Shown here piece after piece: positions 6,435-8,374 of a stretch of DNA of 8,374 nt; positions within the stretch are counted from its first letter, which is position 1; each line of letters starts with the position of its first letter. The stretch lies in the NCBI GenBank assembly GCA_947374445.1, contig CANCBY010000099.1:1-8374 (forward strand). Reading direction: 5' to 3'. Source of the DNA: Pseudobdellovibrionaceae bacterium. Lineage in GTDB: Bacteria > Bdellovibrionota > Bdellovibrionia > Bdellovibrionales > Bdellovibrionaceae. The notes beneath the pieces were generated by a model. It was not told the DNA's origin and did no database searches. It worked only from the letters and a program-made list of their open reading frames with translations. Position numbers and translations under genes: made by a program.

Positions 6435-6470
6435 AAGGATCTGTCTCAAATTGAGACTACTTTCTTCATT
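6435..6470 (+). repeat. Degenerate second copy of the upstream terminator
   Basis: CTGTCTCAAATTGAGAC (6441-6457) matches 16 of 17 bases of the core of the terminator at 5145-5161. Both copies are also preceded by AAGG, here with two extra bases between. The outer arms no longer pair, leaving a 5-7 bp stem followed by a broken T-rich tail (TACTTTCTTCATTTT). It may act as a weak terminator for the ATPase gene. The pair forms a direct repeat around that gene. Confidence 0.55.
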
Positions 6471-6515
6471 TTAGCGCTGCTCCCATATAGCCAACCCATG
6501 TCGTGTCGCGTGAAA

Positions 6516-6537
6516 AGACAGGCCTAATGTCCTGTCT
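6516..6537. other. 7-bp inverted repeat in the gap before the Tad locus
   Basis: AGACAGG (6516-6522) and CCTGTCT (6531-6537) are perfect complements around an 8-base loop. On the + strand the stem is followed by AAAAATT, so it is not a + strand terminator. On the - strand it is followed by TTTT, so it could stop antisense transcription, or be a protein-binding site. The rest of 6458-6602 shows only a 10-base palindrome, ATCTTAAGAT at 6567-6576. Confidence 0.4.
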
Positions 6538-6602
6538 AAAAATTCAACAGCTGAAAAGTGAAAAGAATCTTAAGATCCCCCCTCAGGAAAATCCCATTAT
6601 AA

Positions 6603-6610
6603 GCCGATAG
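6603..6610 (+). promoter_or_regulatory. Possible sigma-28 (FliA)-type -10 element for the flp operon
   Basis: GCCGATAG matches 7 of 8 bases of the sigma-28 -10 consensus GCCGATAA. No good TAAA -35 element lies at the usual distance, which lowers confidence. Transcription would start near 6617. A sigma-70 reading (TATAAG at 6598-6603) also lacks a -35 box. Confidence 0.3.
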
Positions 6611-6620
6611 TACTGATGAT

Positions 6621-6637
6621 GAGCGGAATTGCCGCTC
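6621..6637 (+). other. GC-rich hairpin near the predicted 5' end of the flp mRNA
   Basis: GAGCGG (6621-6626) and CCGCTC (6632-6637) form a perfect 6-bp stem around AATTG. It would sit within about 5 bases of the predicted transcription start, a position where hairpins are known to protect abundant mRNAs from decay. Confidence 0.5.
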
Positions 6638-6649
6638 CACTAAACCTAT

Positions 6650-6654
6650 GGGAG
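6650..6654 (+). promoter_or_regulatory. Ribosome binding site that sets the flp start
   Basis: GGGAG lies 5 bases before ATG 6660. The earlier in-frame ATG at 6648 overlaps this site and has no site of its own, so 6660 is the start. Confidence 0.65.
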
Positions 6655-6659
6655 ATCTT

Positions 6660-6848
6660 ATGAACAAGATTAAGTCTTTTGCTAAAAGATTATGGAACGA
6701 CGAATCCGCACAAGGTGCCACTGAGTATATTTTGCTTCTGGTTGTTGTCGTGGCCGTTGTGATGCTGTTTAAAGACAAAATCAAGGGCGCATTAACTGAA
6801 AAACTCACTAGTTTAGGCACTGATATCGGTGGCTTTAACGGCAATTGA
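6660..6848 (+). CDS. flp: Flp-type pilin (Tad pilus major subunit)
   Basis: The 62-residue product is an Flp/Fap-type prepilin, the structural subunit of Tad (type IVb) pili used for tight attachment. A charged leader (residues 1-17, with K3, K5, K9, R10) precedes A-Q-G-A-T-E-Y (17-23) and a long hydrophobic helix (24-35, I-L-L-L-V-V-V-V-A-V-V-M). A short amphipathic C-terminus, K-D-K-I-K-G-A-L-T-E-K-L-T, ends in G-F-N-G-N. With the conserved Glu at +5, cleavage would fall between A17 and Q18, which resembles archaeal class III signal peptides more than the usual G-cleaved Flp leader. The peptidase encoded at 7094 is the likely processing enzyme. It is the first gene of the Tad unit, with a leader hairpin and possible sigma-28-type promoter suggesting high, regulated expression. 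Confidence 0.9.
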   Translation: MNKIKSFAKRLWNDESAQGATEYILLLVVVVAVVMLFKDKIKGALTEKLTSLGTDIGGFNGN

Positions 6849-6863
6849 TCGGCCAAAAGCATC

Positions 6864-6882
6864 TTGAGTAAAGTGAACTCAA
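6864..6882 (+). other. Hairpin between flp and the following small gene
   Basis: TTGAGT (6864-6869) and ACTCAA (6877-6882) pair around a 7-base loop, 15 bases after the flp stop and 3 bases before the next Shine-Dalgarno sequence. No T-run follows. It could stabilise an flp-only mRNA or act as a processing point that sets pilin output above the downstream genes. Confidence 0.4.
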
Positions 6883-6898
6883 ATCAAGGAGGCCCAAA

Positions 6899-7078
6899 AT
6901 GACTGTTGAATACGTGCTGCTCATCGCACTTTTCGTCTATCTCATTTTGGGTGCCATGACTTCGACTCCGATGAAAACCTTTGAAGACTACGGCCCTCGC
7001 TTAGGGGCTCGAGTCGAAAAGCAAATCATCACTGGCGATGGATTTACGACTCAGAACAAGGGAATTAAGTGGCAGTAA
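6899..7078 (+). CDS. 59-residue pilin-like small membrane protein without leader
   Basis: This short gene has an excellent Shine-Dalgarno sequence, AAGGAGG (6886-6892), 6 bases before the ATG. The protein starts M-T-V-E-Y-V-L-L-I-A-L, very like the mature N-terminus expected for the neighbouring pilin (A-T-E-Y-I-L-L-L), but with no leader before the Glu at position 4. A single membrane helix spans about 5-20. The rest (20-59) is polar, with G-P-R-L-G-A-R-V-E-K (32-41) and a T-G-D-G-F segment (45-49). I cannot assign a named family. Position between pilin and prepilin peptidase suggests an accessory or minor subunit of the Tad machine that joins the membrane unprocessed. It ends 15 bases before the peptidase ATG. 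Confidence 0.8.
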   Translation: MTVEYVLLIALFVYLILGAMTSTPMKTFEDYGPRLGARVEKQIITGDGFTTQNKGIKWQ

Positions 7079-7093
7079 AGGGGAACTGAAACA

Positions 7094-7606
7094 ATGTCTG
7101 AGGTTTTAAGCCTCGAAAATTTAATCGTGGGCGCTCTGCTCTTAGCCGCAGTGGTTTCTGACCTGAAGTTTAAAAAGGTCAAAAACCAAACGGTTTTGGC
7201 GATGCTTTTGATTAGCGTTGTTTCACAGCTTTTACTTCACGGCCCCTCAAGCTCATTTGTTATTTTATCTTCTATCGCAACAGCATTCATTATCTGCCTG
7301 CCGCTTTACCTCATGAAAATTTTTGGCGGGGGAGACTTTAAAGTTTTATTGGCTGTTTCTCCACTGTTGGTTTGGAAAGCAGTTTTAATTATCGTAGCTG
7401 CTTCATTTGTGTGGGGAGCTTTGCTTGGACTTATTCGCGCCATCATTTCAGGCCAAGCAAAAAATCTCTTTCAAAATTTAATTGGAATCATTTCGAAAAA
7501 CAATCCTCAGCCCTCACAGCTGCACATGATTCCTTTTACAGTGGCATTCTTTTTTGGATTTTTATCGTACCTGTCACTCAGTCGTGCCGGATTGGAGCTT
7601 CTATGA
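7094..7606 (+). CDS. TadV/CpaA-type prepilin peptidase
   Basis: This 170-residue polytopic membrane protein belongs to the A24 aspartic peptidases that cut prepilins. The two catalytic Asp motifs are present: V-V-S-D-L-K-F-K-K-V-K-N with D23 and the G-G-G-D-F-K motif with D80. Membrane helices lie at about 7-24, 33-48, 55-74, 82-113 and 145-165. It lacks the N-terminal cytoplasmic methyltransferase domain of PilD, as expected for the short TadV/CpaA form of Tad loci. Likely substrates are the Flp pilin and the two pseudopilins that follow. Translation starts at ATG 7094 with GGGGA at 7080-7084. Its stop overlaps the next start (ATGA at 7603), a sign of coupling. Confidence 0.88.
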   Translation: MSEVLSLENLIVGALLLAAVVSDLKFKKVKNQTVLAMLLISVVSQLLLHGPSSSFVILSSIATAFIICLPLYLMKIFGGGDFKVLLAVSPLLVWKAVLIIVAASFVWGALLGLIRAIISGQAKNLFQNLIGIISKNNPQPSQLHMIPFTVAFFFGFLSYLSLSRAGLELL

Positions 7607-7857
7607 CATTCCATAGATCTCAAAAGGGCCAAATGGTTGTCGAGGCTGTGCTTCTGATGACTGTTCTTTTAGGTATGACAATGGCTGTTTCAAAGTTTTT
7701 ACATCAATCGCAGATCGCACAAAAGCTAACTTCTGAGCCTTGGGCTCGTTTATCCGGAATGATCGAGTGCGGAGTCTGGAAGTCATGCCAAAGTGGGGTC
7801 GCACTTCATCCGTCATCAAGAGACCGCAATCTATCGCTCGATACGGGGGATAGATGA
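7603..7857 (+). CDS. Small TadE-like pseudopilin
   Basis: The 84-residue product has a short leader ending K-G, then Q-M-V-V-E at 10-14 and a hydrophobic helix (15-31, A-V-L-L-M-T-V-L-L-G-M). With Gly 9 at -1, Gln 10 at +1 and Glu 14 at +5 this is a near-ideal class III/TadE-type cleavage site. The C-terminal 50 residues are soluble, with two Cys (56 and 62) that could form a disulfide and a basic, Ser-rich end. It is probably a minor pseudopilin of the Tad system. The ATG overlaps the peptidase stop (ATGA), with GGAG at 7594-7597, 5 bases upstream. The longer open frame that begins at 7372 runs through the peptidase gene and is not the real start. Confidence 0.8.
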   Translation: MTFHRSQKGQMVVEAVLLMTVLLGMTMAVSKFLHQSQIAQKLTSEPWARLSGMIECGVWKSCQSGVALHPSSRDRNLSLDTGDR

Positions 7858-8374
7858 AAAATAATAGCCAAGCCGGACTTATTACTGTCGATTTTTTGTT
7901 TGCCTTAGTAATTGGTTTTGGAATGTCAGCCATTCTATTTGCAATGACGTTTACTCTCACCGTGGTCGAGATCGCACAGTACATCACTTTTTCATCAGCT
8001 CGCGCTCACGCTGCTGCCAATAGCACTGTTGATGCTCAAAAAACAGCTGCTAAAAATAAATATGCAGCACTTGTTTCTAGCGCAGCTTTTGCCCCTCTTT
8101 TTAGTGGCGGATGGTTTGAAATTACCAAAAAAGACGAACTCGATATTCGTAGTGGTAATGGTGAAACATTTAAAAATGAATATAGGTCCGGAGAAGAAAA
8201 TAGAGCTGTGTTCACGGGCATCAGAGCTCAACTAACTGCCCATATGCTCGATTTGAAATTACCAATGATAGGAAAAACGTCCGACGAAGACGGCGGATTT
8301 AAGACAAAGATACTTACTATACTTATCAGAGAACCCAATGAAGACGAGTGCCAACAATTTTTTAAAAAACGTGC
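7854..8374 (+). CDS. TadE/TadF-like pseudopilin, N-terminal part
   Basis: The frame is open to the end of the window; 173 residues are visible. A short leader M-K-N-N-S-Q-A-G is followed by L-I-T-V-D-F-L-F and a hydrophobic helix to about residue 38. With Gly 8 at -1, the acidic +5 position is Asp 13, where Glu is usual. A soluble periplasmic part follows, first Ala/Ser-rich (S-A-R-A-H-A-A-A at about 49-56), then polar and charged; one Cys is visible near the end. The design fits TadE/TadF-type proteins, which help pilus assembly and can be presented on the outside. The ATG overlaps the previous stop (ATGA), so the peptidase and both pseudopilins form a coupled set. The C-terminus lies beyond the window, so full length and subtype cannot be given. 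Confidence 0.75.
   Translation, partial: MKNNSQAGLITVDFLFALVIGFGMSAILFAMTFTLTVVEIAQYITFSSARAHAAANSTVDAQKTAAKNKYAALVSSAAFAPLFSGGWFEITKKDELDIRSGNGETFKNEYRSGEENRAVFTGIRAQLTAHMLDLKLPMIGKTSDEDGGFKTKILTILIREPNEDECQQFFKKR

Noticed and set aside
6648..6659. Earlier ATG for flp
   Set aside because: It overlaps the GGGAG site that serves ATG 6660 and has no ribosome site of its own.
6415..6659. c-di-GMP riboswitch or other structured RNA before flp
   Set aside because: I found only short simple hairpins and none of the conserved riboswitch core patterns. A covariance-model search would settle it.
7372..7602. Longer N-terminus for the small pseudopilin
   Set aside because: That part is the peptidase gene read in another frame. 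The motif-bearing protein starts at ATG 7603 with its own GGAG.
7601..7987. Minus-strand frames, including this 128-codon one and several of 60-108 codons elsewhere
   Set aside because: They lie opposite well-supported + strand genes, have no recognisable motifs, and look like shadows.
1..8374. CRISPR array, tRNA, rRNA, transposase or IS ends
   Set aside because: I saw no regularly spaced identical repeats beyond the short ones listed, no RNA gene signatures and no transposase motifs.

Overview
The window looks like chromosomal DNA of a Gram-negative bacterium, most likely a Bdellovibrio-like predator or a relative in the Bdellovibrionota/deltaproteobacterial sphere. The reasons are an outer-membrane assembly lipoprotein (BamD), a Bat-type TPR/SH3 protein, and an Flp/Tad pilus locus whose pilin carries a Q-G-A-T-E-Y processing motif. 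This placement is inference from gene content; no marker gene fixes the species. All supported genes are on the + strand.

Region 1 (1-4327) is a tightly packed housekeeping run. It holds the C-terminal part of a BatE-like membrane protein, a stand-alone cyclic-nucleotide-binding domain protein, an AI-2E family permease, BamD, a TPR protein and a hypoxanthine phosphoribosyltransferase-like enzyme, followed by a possible 25-residue membrane peptide. Several junctions overlap or touch (GTGA at 1125, TAATG at 2980, a 2-base gap before 3719). This suggests co-transcription, with an extra promoter inside the end of the permease gene that drives bamD.

Region 2 (4328-5176) is a single-gene unit: an extended -10 promoter, a Cys-rich lipoprotein of unknown function with a glycine zipper, and a strong intrinsic terminator.

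Region 3 (5177-6537) is a probable accessory cassette, one AAA-type ATPase with a DUF4143 C-terminus. It has lower GC than its neighbours in hand counts. Its sigma-70-type promoter lies inside a perfect 15-bp inverted repeat that reaches the start codon, implying a leaderless, probably self-regulated mRNA. A second, decayed copy of the preceding terminator lies just after the gene, so terminator-like repeats bracket the cassette.

Region 4 (6538-8374, continuing past the window) is the start of an Flp/Tad pilus operon: a possible sigma-28-like -10 element, a hairpin near the predicted mRNA 5' end, the Flp pilin, a 59-residue pilin-like small protein without a leader, a TadV/CpaA prepilin peptidase, and two TadE-like pseudopilins joined by ATGA overlaps. 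The peptidase would process the pilin and pseudopilins, each of which shows a version of the same class III (archaeal-type) cleavage motif.
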